From an uncultured beta proteobacterium (GTDB lineage: Bacteria; Pseudomonadota; Gammaproteobacteria; Burkholderiales; SG8-41): 32,047 bases of DNA. The notes under the pieces were generated by a model, which saw only the letters and a program-made list of their open reading frames with translations, had not been told where the DNA came from and searched no databases. This document shows positions 23,515-31,985 of the stretch, piece after piece. Both the position numbers and the translations under genes were made by a program. The stretch is from contig CAITMU010000004.1 of the NCBI GenBank assembly GCA_903893565.1, positions 1 to 32,047 on the forward strand. The letters run 5' to 3'. Positions within the stretch are counted from its first letter, which is position 1. Each line of letters opens with the position of its first letter.

Positions 23515-25718
23515 AGTGGACGAGAATGAAATTTGGGGTCGTGAGTGTTGAGTGGGTAAAGATCTTATCGGTCTTAGGGGTCTTAGGTGTCTTAGGGGGC
23601 CTTGGCCTCGGCATGGCTGCTAACGCGGTCACCGGCGAGGCGACTGTGGCGCCACCGGCATCGACTGCCGCAGATCGAGTTCATCGGCCAGCGAAACCAG
23701 CCGCATCTCACCCCCCACATGGATCTGCTCGCCAAGCCTCAGCCCCAGCGCATAGGGCCCAGCGCAGCCAAGCTAGAAATCTTACGACAGTAGACGCGCA
23801 ATCGCACATTCGTTCTTTAAAGCCTAGGGGGCAAGTGCCTCTTGCCGCTGGCCGGCTAAAGGAAGATTTTTTAGCCTTGCGGGAAGCCGCTCGATTGGGA
23901 GAGGTTAAAAAAATAGATCGCCTAGCACCCCGTTTCAAAGGCCACGTGCTGGAGCCTTATGTTGCCTATTGGCAATTTCGTCCTCATTTAAGCGACCAGC
24001 CCGCGCAAAAAATCAGAGAATTTTTAAACCAATATCAAAATACCTTGGTTGGCGAGCAATTAAGACGTGATTGGCTAAAACGATTGGGGAGTAATCAACA
24101 GTGGGATGTTTTTGAGGCGGAATGGCCGAGCGTGAAAGCCCCTGATGTGGAACTTCAGTGTTGGTTGATTCAAGACCGCGGGCAAAAAGAGCCCAGTGCC
24201 TTATTAGAGGCTCGTCCTTTATGGTTTACCGATAAGGAGACGCCCGAATCGTGTCACCCCTTGTTTGCAACCTTGGTCAGTCGAGGCGATCTGAGTGTTG
24301 CGGATGTGTGGAAACGTATCCGTTTGAATCTCGTTTCCGGCCAAGTCGCGATGGCTTCTCGAGTGGCTAATACCTATTTGTCTGACAAGGGCTCCAGTGA
24401 GTTCATCAATGTTAGCCAATGGCTATCGGTTGCGCAAAATCCAATGGCGCAATTATCGCGTTTACCTACTATGGATTCTCGTGCTGACAGGGAGCTCATG
24501 ATGTTTGCCGCCTATCGCGGGTCTCGTGTTTTGGCCCGACAAGCGGCGACACAGTGGCAGGCGATGGAGAGCACGTTTAGCGCGGAGGAGCGAGGCTTTG
24601 TGTGGGGGCAGATTGCCTTGCACGGCGCGTTGCAGCATGACCCAGCGGCGTTGAGTTGGTATGCTCGGGCTATTGAATTGAACGATATGCAGTTGGAGTG
24701 GCAGGCCAGAGCTGCCTTGCGAGCGCAGGATTGGAAAACCTTGGTCGCCGCGATCGATCGTATGGCCAAAGATGGTCTCGACCCTACTTGGCGTTATTGG
24801 AAGGGCCGAGCGTTAAAGGCCTTGGGTCAGGTCGCACAAGCTCAAGCATTGTTTAAACCCTTAGCGCAGGAATATAATTTTTATGGCCAATTAGCCCAGG
24901 AAGAATTAGGCGGGCAGGTCACTACTCCTGACGTTGGCTTTACTCCAACCACCGCCGATATTGAGCTCATGGGAAAAAATCCTGCGATTAAGCGGGCGTT
25001 GGCTTTGGTGGCTATGGGTCTGAAGGTGGAGGCTAATCGCGAGTGGATGTGGGCGATTCGAGATTTTGAGGATAAACAGCTTCTCATCGCCGCCCAATTA
25101 GCTAAGCAGGCCGATTTTCCCGATTGGGCCATCAATACGGCAGAAAAAACGGTGACACTGCATGATTTTCGTCTGCGTTATTTGACGCCCTATGAATCGT
25201 CTTTAAAAATTCAGTCCCAACGCCAAAGTTTGGATGAGGCTTGGGTCTTGGGCTTGATTCGTCAGGAAAGTCGCTTCAATCCCCAGAGCCGTTCTGGCGC
25301 GGGCGCTATGGGCTTGATGCAATTGATGCCAGCCACCGCACAGTGGGTAGCGGGGAAGATGGGATTGAATGATTGGCGTCAGCGAGGCATGATGGATGTG
25401 GAATTAAATTTAATGATGGGGACCTATTACCTTCGCCATGTGCATGATTTTTTGGATAATAGTTTGGTAATGGCCTCAGCGGCCTATAATGCCGGACCCA
25501 ACAAGGTGCGCACTTGGCGGCCAGAGCGCGCTATGGAAGCGGCGGTATGGGTGGAGACGATCCCTTTTAGTGAAACTCGTCGTTATGTCAAAGTGGTTAT
25601 GGCCAATGCAAGCTATTATGCCCATTTACTGACACAACAACCGCAGTCTTTACGCAGTCGAATGGGCGAAGTGCGCCCAGCACCCAGTGATGAAAAACCC
25701 TTGGGAGATACCCCTTAA
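23511..25718 (+). CDS. slt: Soluble lytic murein transglycosylase (Slt70-like)
   Basis: A protein of 735 residues, larger than E. coli Slt70. It cleaves peptidoglycan between MurNAc and GlcNAc in the periplasm with 1,6-anhydro product formation. The N-terminus is a signal peptide with an odd core (VLGVLGVLGGLGLG), followed by a 100-residue Pro, Ala and His-rich linker. Residues about 120-560 form the alpha-helical U-shaped domain. The catalytic domain starts around 575, with the catalytic Glu586 in GLIRQESRFNP, then GAGAMGLMQLMPATA and SAAYNAGPNKV. The start overlaps ilvA by four bases; a second ATG at 23526 is possible. The signal peptide region contains a 9-bp tandem repeat listed separately. 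Confidence 0.93.
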   Translation: MKWTRMKFGVVSVEWVKILSVLGVLGVLGGLGLGMAANAVTGEATVAPPASTAADRVHRPAKPAASHPPHGSARQASAPAHRAQRSQARNLTTVDAQSHIRSLKPRGQVPLAAGRLKEDFLALREAARLGEVKKIDRLAPRFKGHVLEPYVAYWQFRPHLSDQPAQKIREFLNQYQNTLVGEQLRRDWLKRLGSNQQWDVFEAEWPSVKAPDVELQCWLIQDRGQKEPSALLEARPLWFTDKETPESCHPLFATLVSRGDLSVADVWKRIRLNLVSGQVAMASRVANTYLSDKGSSEFINVSQWLSVAQNPMAQLSRLPTMDSRADRELMMFAAYRGSRVLARQAATQWQAMESTFSAEERGFVWGQIALHGALQHDPAALSWYARAIELNDMQLEWQARAALRAQDWKTLVAAIDRMAKDGLDPTWRYWKGRALKALGQVAQAQALFKPLAQEYNFYGQLAQEELGGQVTTPDVGFTPTTADIELMGKNPAIKRALALVAMGLKVEANREWMWAIRDFEDKQLLIAAQLAKQADFPDWAINTAEKTVTLHDFRLRYLTPYESSLKIQSQRQSLDEAWVLGLIRQESRFNPQSRSGAGAMGLMQLMPATAQWVAGKMGLNDWRQRGMMDVELNLMMGTYYLRHVHDFLDNSLVMASAAYNAGPNKVRTWRPERAMEAAVWVETIPFSETRRYVKVVMANASYYAHLLTQQPQSLRSRMGEVRPAPSDEKPLGDTP
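23571..23597 (+). repeat. Three-copy 9-bp tandem repeat in the slt signal sequence
   Basis: GTCTTAGGG, GTCTTAGGT and GTCTTAGGG run in tandem at 23571-23579, 23580-23588 and 23589-23597, followed by a degenerate GGCCTTGGC. The unit is nine bases, so it stays in frame and adds three residues (Val-Leu-Gly) per copy to the hydrophobic core of the signal peptide. Confidence 0.85.
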
Positions 25719-25797
25719 TGTGAGGGTCGTCGGTGATTAATTAGATCTGATCAGGTAAACTCTTCTATTCTCAATTTAGCATTTCGATGGTGGGACA

Positions 25798-26748
25798 ATG
25801 ATTATTAAGAAAATTTGTGTCTTAGGGGGATCGGGATTTGTTGGCCGTCACGTGTGTGCCGCCTTGGCGGCGAGAGGCTATCGGTTAGTCGTCCCGACTC
25901 GAAATGCCGAGCAGGCCAAAACCTTGACGACCTTGCCGACGGTGGAACCGGTAAACGCTAACATCCATGATCCCGAGCAATTGGGGCAACTTCTGCAAGG
26001 GTGTGATGCGGTCATTAATCTAGTCGGGGTATTGCATGAGGGTCGAGCACTGGCCAGTTTTAGTGCGGCGCACGTGGATTTGGCAAAAACACTCATCGAG
26101 GCTTGTCGGCAACAAGGTGTGCAACGGGTGTTACAGATGAGCGCCCTTCATGTGGGGCTTGATGCGCCAAGTCAGTATTTACGCAGTAAAGCCCAAGCAG
26201 AAGGCTTACTTCGCCAGTCGGGCCTAGCATTGACGATTTTTAGACCCTCAGTGATTTTTGGGGAGGACGACCACTTTCTTAATCTCTTTGCCAATATGCT
26301 GAAGGGGTTACCCGTGGTGATTGTGCCCGGAGGGCATGCGCGTTTTCAACCCGTGTATGTTGGGGATGTCGCGCGCGTCATTGCCGAGGCGGTATCGCGT
26401 AACGATAGCGTGGGATGCACTTATGATCTGGGAGGGCCGACGACCTACACCTTGAAGGGGTTAGTGGATCTAGTGGCTCAGACATTGGGATTGGCGCATA
26501 AACGCTGGGTTTTTGCTGCCGATCAAACGCTGACATGGTTGATGGCGTTTATGATGGAAATTTTGCCAGGCCAGTTAATGAGTCTCGATAATGTGCGATC
26601 GATGCAAAAGGATAGTGTTATTGAGGGCGGGGGGCATCTACCGTTTGGCTTTTTGGCTCAATCCGTAGAAGCCCTGCTCCCCACGTGGCTTGCACAGCAA
26701 AATCCCCGTGGGCGCTATGCTCGTTTTCGGGATCGTGCGACACGATGA
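25798..26748 (+). CDS. NDUFA9-like NAD(P)-binding atypical SDR (complex I NDUFA9 subunit family)
   Basis: A protein of 316 residues with the extended SDR fold. The dinucleotide-binding motif GGSGFVG is at 10-16 (KKICVLGGSGFVGRHV), and CDAVINLVGVLHEG matches the second conserved block of the family. RPSVIFGEDDHFLNLFA is a hallmark of the NDUFA9/NAD-dependent epimerase-like subfamily. The classical YxxxK is present only in modified form (YLRSKAQAE). Bacterial members are cytoplasmic, of uncertain function, and often encoded near slt and cca in Betaproteobacteria, as here. The upstream gap is 79 bases, with GGTGGGAC just before the ATG. cca follows after 32 bases. Confidence 0.9.
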   Translation: MIIKKICVLGGSGFVGRHVCAALAARGYRLVVPTRNAEQAKTLTTLPTVEPVNANIHDPEQLGQLLQGCDAVINLVGVLHEGRALASFSAAHVDLAKTLIEACRQQGVQRVLQMSALHVGLDAPSQYLRSKAQAEGLLRQSGLALTIFRPSVIFGEDDHFLNLFANMLKGLPVVIVPGGHARFQPVYVGDVARVIAEAVSRNDSVGCTYDLGGPTTYTLKGLVDLVAQTLGLAHKRWVFAADQTLTWLMAFMMEILPGQLMSLDNVRSMQKDSVIEGGGHLPFGFLAQSVEALLPTWLAQQNPRGRYARFRDRATR

Positions 26749-26780
26749 GCGGGGCCAGGATGATTGACTCATAGCCCCTC

Positions 26781-28001
26781 ATGAAAATTTATACCGTAGG
26801 AGGTGCGGTACGGGATGAATTGCTAGGGCTTCCCGTGGTGGATCGGGATTATGTGGTTGTCGGTGCAACCCCTGAGGCGATGTTAGCCCTGGGGTTTCGA
26901 CCAGTGGGCCGGGATTTCCCGGTTTTTTTACATCCGCAAACCCATGAAGAATATGCGTTGGCTCGCACAGAGCGCAAAACGGCTCGGGGATATCAAGGGT
27001 TTAGTTTTTACGCCGATCCAGAAGTAAGTCTCGAAGAGGATTTAGCCCGTCGGGACCTGACCATCAATGCGATGGCTAAGGATGATCGAGGCCAGATTGT
27101 TGATCCTTTTCACGGATTGGTAGATCTCAAGGCAGGGGTCTTGCGACATGTCAGTGAGGCTTTTGTTGAAGACCCAGTGCGATTGCTAAGACTCGCGCGA
27201 TTTGCCGCGCGTTTTGGTTTTGCAGTAGCTGAGCCGACTTTGCACTTGGCGCGCATGATGGTCCAAAATGGAGAAGTCGACGCGTTGGTGGCTGAGAGGG
27301 TTTGGCAGGAACTGGCGAGAGGATTGATGGAAGAAAAGCCCTCACGGTTTTTTGAGGTGCTTCGAGAGTGTGGGGCATTAGCCCGCATCATGCCGGAAGT
27401 GGATGCATTTTTTTCAACCGGCCCCAGCGCATCTGATCGACTCGATAGGCAATTAGGTTCGCGCCTCATGCGCGGGATCGATCATGCGGCCAGTCAGCGC
27501 TATTCGCTGGAAGTGCGATTTGCCCTCTTAAGCTGTCAAGTAGGGGATGGACTGAATGTGGCTGCGGGGCTCAGTGCGAACCAACCGGTTGCAACACAAT
27601 ACGCACCGCTCGATCGATTGTGCTTGAGGTTAAGAGTGCCAACGGCGTGTAAAGCGCTTGCCTTACTATCAGCACGATTGTATGAATCGGTTCAGCGCTG
27701 CGCGTTATTGACCCCTGGGCAAATGGTTGGCTTATTGCAAAGTGCGGATGCGTTTCGTAAACCAGACCGACTGCTACGATTACTGGAAGTCTGTGAAAGT
27801 GTGGCAAGACAGGTTGATGGTTTTTCTGAAGACCATTACCTTCCCACGATGATAATAAAACAAGCCTTGAATGCAGCGCGTAGCGTTAATACCGCGCAAG
27901 TGGCGAAAGCGGGAATGAGTCCTGAGTCGATTAAATGGGCGATCGAAGCTGCACGCACTGAAGCTGTGGCGCGGTGTTGTGATAAGCCGCAGAACCGGTA
28001 A
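26781..28001 (+). CDS. cca: CCA-adding tRNA nucleotidyltransferase with degenerate HD domain
   Basis: A protein of 406 residues, near the 412 of E. coli Cca. It adds CCA to tRNA 3' ends. The class II nucleotidyltransferase head is intact: GGAVRD at 7-12, DRDYVVVG at 21-28 with metal-binding Asp21 and Asp23, and RRDLTINAMA at about 90-99. EDPVRLLRLARFAARFGF follows. In the C-terminal half the normal HD motif (CHDLGKG in E. coli) reads SCQVGDG at 251-257, and the flanking metal-binding histidines are also absent, while the surrounding FALL and LCLRLRVP segments still align. The tail phosphatase/phosphodiesterase activities are therefore probably lost, but CCA addition should remain. It converges on a Bug gene. 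Confidence 0.95.
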   Translation: MKIYTVGGAVRDELLGLPVVDRDYVVVGATPEAMLALGFRPVGRDFPVFLHPQTHEEYALARTERKTARGYQGFSFYADPEVSLEEDLARRDLTINAMAKDDRGQIVDPFHGLVDLKAGVLRHVSEAFVEDPVRLLRLARFAARFGFAVAEPTLHLARMMVQNGEVDALVAERVWQELARGLMEEKPSRFFEVLRECGALARIMPEVDAFFSTGPSASDRLDRQLGSRLMRGIDHAASQRYSLEVRFALLSCQVGDGLNVAAGLSANQPVATQYAPLDRLCLRLRVPTACKALALLSARLYESVQRCALLTPGQMVGLLQSADAFRKPDRLLRLLEVCESVARQVDGFSEDHYLPTMIIKQALNAARSVNTAQVAKAGMSPESIKWAIEAARTEAVARCCDKPQNR

Positions 28002-28016
28002 GTTGCAGCCTCTTTC

Positions 28017-29036
28017 TTATTCGTTATTAAAGGGAAGCGATTGCACGATGGGGCGCCAACGATTGATTTCAGCAGCAAAAAATGAGGTAAATACTTCAGG
28101 AGAATGGCCGATGGTCACCAAGCCCAAAGTCTTTAAGTGTTGCTGAACCGTGGGGATGTGTAGGGTGTTTTGACTGGCAAGAGAGAGGGCTTGGATTCGG
28201 CTAACAGGGGCTTTGGCTGGCAAAACAAGGCCATACCAATTACCTACTTCAAAGTGGGGGAAGCCATTTTCTGCAATAGTGGGGAGGTCAGGCAAGAGGT
28301 CGAGTCGATGGGCACTGGAAATGGCAAGGGCACGTAGTCGGTTTTGTTTGACGGAGTGGATCGCACCAGAAACGGGAGAAAAGTAAATATTCACTTCATT
28401 AGATAACACGGCACTTAAGGCTTCACCCCCCGAGCGATACGGCACATGCAGAAACTGTATGCCTGCCACACGTTTAAATAATTCAGCGCAGAGCGAAGTG
28501 AAAGTGCCGTTGCCGCCAGAGGCTTGATGAAGCGTGCCCGGTTGTGCTTTCGCTAGGCGAATCAGTTGAGGCAAAGAGTGCGCTGGGATCGAAGGGTGCA
28601 CGACCAACAGCGCAGGACCGGATGCGATGAGGCTTACCATGGCAAAATCCCGAAGTGGCTCATAGCCAGGATTTTTGTAGATAGAGACATTGATCGCGTG
28701 AGCAATATTAACGAGTAGCAGATGATACCCATCGGGTGTGGCGTGAGCGGCGATTTGGGCGCCGATGTTACCCGCGGCACCCGCGCGGTTTTCCACCACA
28801 ATCGTTTGCTGTAAGGTTTGCCCTAACCCATTGGAAAAAACTCGCGCTAGCGTGTCAGAACCACTGCCCGTAGAAAAAGGCACAATTAAACGTAGCGGTT
28901 TGGTTGGATAGGGTTGACTCTTGGCTAGGTGCGTATGTAAAACGAGCGCAGTGGTGAGCGCGGGTAGAAAAAGAGCATATAAGGATGGTTTTTTAATCCA
29001 CTGCCTTAAAACGATACTAAAAACATTAAAGGGCAT
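28017..29036 (-). CDS. Bug/TctC-family periplasmic solute receptor (6 of 6), divergent
   Basis: From the ATG at 29036 the protein has 339 residues; a TTG seven codons earlier (29057) is less likely. The signal peptide has basic residues (RQWIKK), a core (LYALFLPALTTALVL) and cleavage near AKSQPYPTK. Motifs are looser than in the other five: VPFSTGSGSDTLAR (Gly-Ser-Gly rather than Gly-Gly), VENRAGAAG, SGGNGTFTSLCAELF (no His) and HVPYRSGGEALSAVLSNE, where the usual KGxxPAxxDLxGG is lost. The ligand is probably different. It lies in a housekeeping block, overlapping the 3' end of midA by 11 bases and converging on cca, with no catabolic gene nearby. Confidence 0.9.
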   Translation of the reverse strand: MPFNVFSIVLRQWIKKPSLYALFLPALTTALVLHTHLAKSQPYPTKPLRLIVPFSTGSGSDTLARVFSNGLGQTLQQTIVVENRAGAAGNIGAQIAAHATPDGYHLLLVNIAHAINVSIYKNPGYEPLRDFAMVSLIASGPALLVVHPSIPAHSLPQLIRLAKAQPGTLHQASGGNGTFTSLCAELFKRVAGIQFLHVPYRSGGEALSAVLSNEVNIYFSPVSGAIHSVKQNRLRALAISSAHRLDLLPDLPTIAENGFPHFEVGNWYGLVLPAKAPVSRIQALSLASQNTLHIPTVQQHLKTLGLVTIGHSPEVFTSFFAAEINRWRPIVQSLPFNNE

Positions 29037-30258
29037 GTGATTTATCGCCACGTGCAAAGCCTAGGAGAGGGAAGGCGCAGTGTTTGCCAAAGGCAATGAC
29101 TTTAAAAAGCTCGCCCATCTCGGCGGGCGAGAGCAGTTGGTTTGCTTGTGCAGCCAAGGGAGCATAGCGCTGCACTTCTTGGGGATTAGAGTCGGAGAGT
29201 AATTGGGTGATGCCGCAGTTGATTAAAAAATGGGCCTGGGTGGTGTAACCCAATAAATGGGCTCCCGATTTGATCGCCGCTTCGGTCACGGCGGTAAAAT
29301 CAACATGTGCGGTGATGTCTTGTAAGCCTAGCAGCACTAAGGGATTATCGTGAGCATGATGACGGTAATGACACATAAGAGTGCCTAGATGGCGTTGAGG
29401 GTGGTAGAACTCAGCTGCTCCGAAGCCATAATCGATCAGCAGCATCACACCGCGGCTTAGCCTTTGGGTAAGACTAGAGATTAATGCACGTGTATTAAGA
29501 TTAATTTCAGCTTCAAAGCCCAGATCCAAAGATAGGGCCTGTGCGGCAAAGAGCAACGGCTCGCTGGCCGGTCGATAGGCAAGGCAAAACGAGGTGGTAA
29601 CTTCATCGGTTAAAGGGGCGCCAGCGACATGAGCGACATGAGCGGCGAGGGTGGTGACCCCGATTTCCTCGACCCCCTCGGGGGTGATCCTTACGCGATG
29701 CGTGGGAGTGGCGTCTAAGAGTTCATTGGCGAAAATGACGCCTTCAAACTCTTCGGGTAATGTGCTTAGCCAGTGGATTCTAGGCAGCAAATGGGGCACT
29801 TCCTGTTCCAGCAGATGGCGTTGTCGTTGTTGAAGTTCTGCACTGAGTTCCAAGATAAAATAGTGCTCTGGCAGGGCATTTAATTTCGCCAGATGAACTA
29901 AGAGATCGCAGGCTAAGCGTCCACTACCGGCTCCTAATTCGAGAATGCGCTGTAAGCCCTGGGCAAAAAGTTGCGCTAATTGACGGGCCAGACAAGCGGC
30001 AAACAAAGGGGATAATTCGGGTGCGGTAGTAAAGTCACCGGCAGCCCCCAACTTTTGGCTTCCGGCACTGTAGTAGCCAAGACCGGGGGCATACAAGGCT
30101 AATTCCATGAATCGTGCAAAGCTGATCCATTCATTGTTTGCGCGAATTTCTTGGGTAATCAGCCGACACAATGCGTCACTCACGGCAAGCGCTTGTGGTG
30201 AGGGCTTGGGTAAGTCGGCTAAAAAAGCGCTTAAAGAGGATGGCTGGGATGGATTCAC
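29026..30258 (-). CDS. MidA/NDUFAF7-family SAM-dependent protein arginine methyltransferase
   Basis: With a GTG start at 30258 the protein has 410 residues. The SAM-binding motif LELGAGSGRLACDLL is near residue 120, FILELSAELQQRQ follows, and GVIFANELLDATPTHRV matches the MidA family signature. YFSAGSQKLG-type N-terminal features (YYSAGSQKLGAAGDF) are typical. In mitochondria the family methylates the NDUFS2 subunit of complex I; in bacteria the target is probably a complex I or other protein, not shown. The frame is open upstream to a TTG at 30318, but that would overlap the divergent pteridine reductase gene, so the GTG is preferred; its ribosome-binding site is weak. Its 3' end overlaps a Bug gene by 11 bases. 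Confidence 0.88.
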   Translation of the reverse strand: MNPSQPSSLSAFLADLPKPSPQALAVSDALCRLITQEIRANNEWISFARFMELALYAPGLGYYSAGSQKLGAAGDFTTAPELSPLFAACLARQLAQLFAQGLQRILELGAGSGRLACDLLVHLAKLNALPEHYFILELSAELQQRQRHLLEQEVPHLLPRIHWLSTLPEEFEGVIFANELLDATPTHRVRITPEGVEEIGVTTLAAHVAHVAGAPLTDEVTTSFCLAYRPASEPLLFAAQALSLDLGFEAEINLNTRALISSLTQRLSRGVMLLIDYGFGAAEFYHPQRHLGTLMCHYRHHAHDNPLVLLGLQDITAHVDFTAVTEAAIKSGAHLLGYTTQAHFLINCGITQLLSDSNPQEVQRYAPLAAQANQLLSPAEMGELFKVIAFGKHCAFPLLGFARGDKSHAL

Positions 30259-30300
30259 ATCCCGAATGATCAATGAATACGATAAAATAAACAATACGTT

Positions 30301-31053
30301 ATGAAACAACCTTTGCAAAATAAAACCATACTGATTACCGGGGGTGCCCGTCGTGTCGGGGCCGCTATTGGCGAGCGCTTACATGCGGCAGGGGCTAATC
30401 TGGTAATCCATTATCGATCCTCGGGACGTGAGGCCCGCGCACTGGTGAAATCGTTTAATACCCTGCGACAGGGCAGCGCGATGGCGATAAAGGCGAATTT
30501 GTTGGATCGCTTAGCCCCGCAGGCCTTGGTCCGAGCCTGTGTTAAACACTACGGCCAATTGGATGGATTGGTTAATAACGCTTCCAGTTTTTATGCCACC
30601 CCCATGGGCTCGATGAACCACAAGGGATGGGATGATTTGGTGGGGACAAACTTGAAGGCGCCGTTGTTTTTATCTCAAGCGGCAGCTCCAGCCCTAAAAC
30701 GAACGCGCGGGGTCATTGTCAATATTGTCGATATTCATGCCGAACTGCCACTACCCGATTATTTGATGTATACGGTGGCCAAAGGGGGTTTGGCTGCATT
30801 GACCCGCTCTTTAGCAAGGGAGTTGGCTCCCGAAATCCGAGTCAATGGTGTTTCTCCTGGACCGATTCTCTGGCCCGAACACTCGGCATGGAGCAGTGCA
30901 CGGGTGCGTCAATCCATCATAAAAAAAACACTCTTACAGCGAGAAGGCGAGCCCGATGATATTGCCAAGGCCGTAGCGTTTTTTTTCATGAATGCCCCTT
31001 ATGTAACGGGCCAGATTCTGGCGGTGGATGGTGGGCGAAGTATTGCCTTGTAA
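30301..31053 (+). CDS. folM: Pteridine reductase / FolM-like SDR
   Basis: A protein of 250 residues. The TGGARRVG cofactor loop (13-20) has the paired Arg that contact the NADPH 2'-phosphate in pteridine reductases. NNASSFY is at 92-98. The active site is Asp144 (NIVDIHAELPL), Tyr157 and Lys161 (YTVAK): Asp in place of the usual SDR Ser is a mark of the PTR1/FolM group. It reduces dihydrofolate or dihydromonapterin to tetrahydro forms. It is divergent from midA over 42 bases, with no ribosome-binding site; an A/T-rich GATAAAAT lies 15-20 bases before the ATG, so the mRNA may be leaderless. ttcA follows after 62 bases; the folB gene often found here in relatives is missing. Confidence 0.85.
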   Translation: MKQPLQNKTILITGGARRVGAAIGERLHAAGANLVIHYRSSGREARALVKSFNTLRQGSAMAIKANLLDRLAPQALVRACVKHYGQLDGLVNNASSFYATPMGSMNHKGWDDLVGTNLKAPLFLSQAAAPALKRTRGVIVNIVDIHAELPLPDYLMYTVAKGGLAALTRSLARELAPEIRVNGVSPGPILWPEHSAWSSARVRQSIIKKTLLQREGEPDDIAKAVAFFFMNAPYVTGQILAVDGGRSIAL

Positions 31054-31115
31054 GTGCATTAAAACGGTTTTGTCATGGAATTGAGTTGTTTTTTAAACGT
31101 GTGAGTTAAAGCCCT

Positions 31116-31985
31116 ATGGATACGGTTGTGACGATTGCCCCCCCTCAGAGTCTTAAGGCACGTAAGATGGCCTATGAGTCCAATAAATTGGCTAAGCGCT
31201 TACGCCGCTTGGTCGGGCAAGCCATCGCGGATTACGACATGATCACTGAGTCTGATCGGGTGATGGTGTGTTTGTCAGGAGGCAAGGATAGTTATGCGAT
31301 GCTCGATGTCTTAATGCACTTACAATCGCGTGCACCTGTGAATTTTGACATTATTGCCGTCAATCTCGATCAAAAACAACCGAATTTCCCTGAAGAAGTG
31401 TTGCCGAATTACCTCAGCAGATTGGGCGTGCCCTTTCGTATTGAATCGCAAGACACGTATAGTGTGGTGAAAAGAGTGATTCCAGAGGGCAAAACCATGT
31501 GCTCTTTGTGTTCGAGATTAAGGCGGGGGGTGCTATATCGAGTGGCAGAAGAGGTGGGCGCGACAAAAATCGCATTGGGCCACCATCGGGATGATATTTT
31601 AGAGACCTTTTTGTTGAATCTTTTTTTTGGGGGATCGCTTAAAACCATGCCACCAAAGCTCGTGTCGGATAATGGCAAGCATATTGTTATTCGACCGATG
31701 GCGTATTGTGAAGAGCAGGATTTAGAGCAATATGCTTTAGAGCAAGCCTTCCCCATCATTCCCTGTACTTTATGTGGTTCGCAAGAAAACTTAAAAAGAA
31801 AACAAGCCAAAATTCTTTTGGCTGAATGGAAAAAGCAGTATCCCGGGCGAATAGAGACCATTTTTAACGCCTTGGGTAATGTCAAACCCTCACACTTGAT
31901 GGATCGAACCCTTCATGACTTTACCCAAGTGAAAGTCACTGGTGTAATCAATGCCGAGGGGGATAAGGCTTTTGATGACGCGTAA
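31116..31985 (+). CDS. ttcA: tRNA 2-thiocytidine(32) synthetase TtcA
   Basis: A protein of 289 residues, standard size. TtcA thiolates C32 of some tRNAs using ATP and an iron-sulphur cluster. The PP-loop SGGKDS is at 54-59. The cluster-binding pair Cys129 and Cys132 (MCSLC) and the second pair Cys217 and Cys220 (PCTLC) are present, with [20 protein letters not shown] in the central region. All are family hallmarks. It is cytoplasmic and last in the plus-strand folM-ttcA pair. The 62 bases between the end of this gene and the window edge show no clear gene start. Confidence 0.97.
   Translation: MDTVVTIAPPQSLKARKMAYESNKLAKRLRRLVGQAIADYDMITESDRVMVCLSGGKDSYAMLDVLMHLQSRAPVNFDIIAVNLDQKQPNFPEEVLPNYLSRLGVPFRIESQDTYSVVKRVIPEGKTMCSLCSRLRRGVLYRVAEEVGATKIALGHHRDDILETFLLNLFFGGSLKTMPPKLVSDNGKHIVIRPMAYCEEQDLEQYALEQAFPIIPCTLCGSQENLKRKQAKILLAEWKKQYPGRIETIFNALGNVKPSHLMDRTLHDFTQVKVTGVINAEGDKAFDDA

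Noticed and set aside
31409..31885. Open frame of 158 codons on the minus strand opposite ttcA
   Set aside because: Antisense to the conserved ttcA coding sequence, with no ribosome-binding site or family features.
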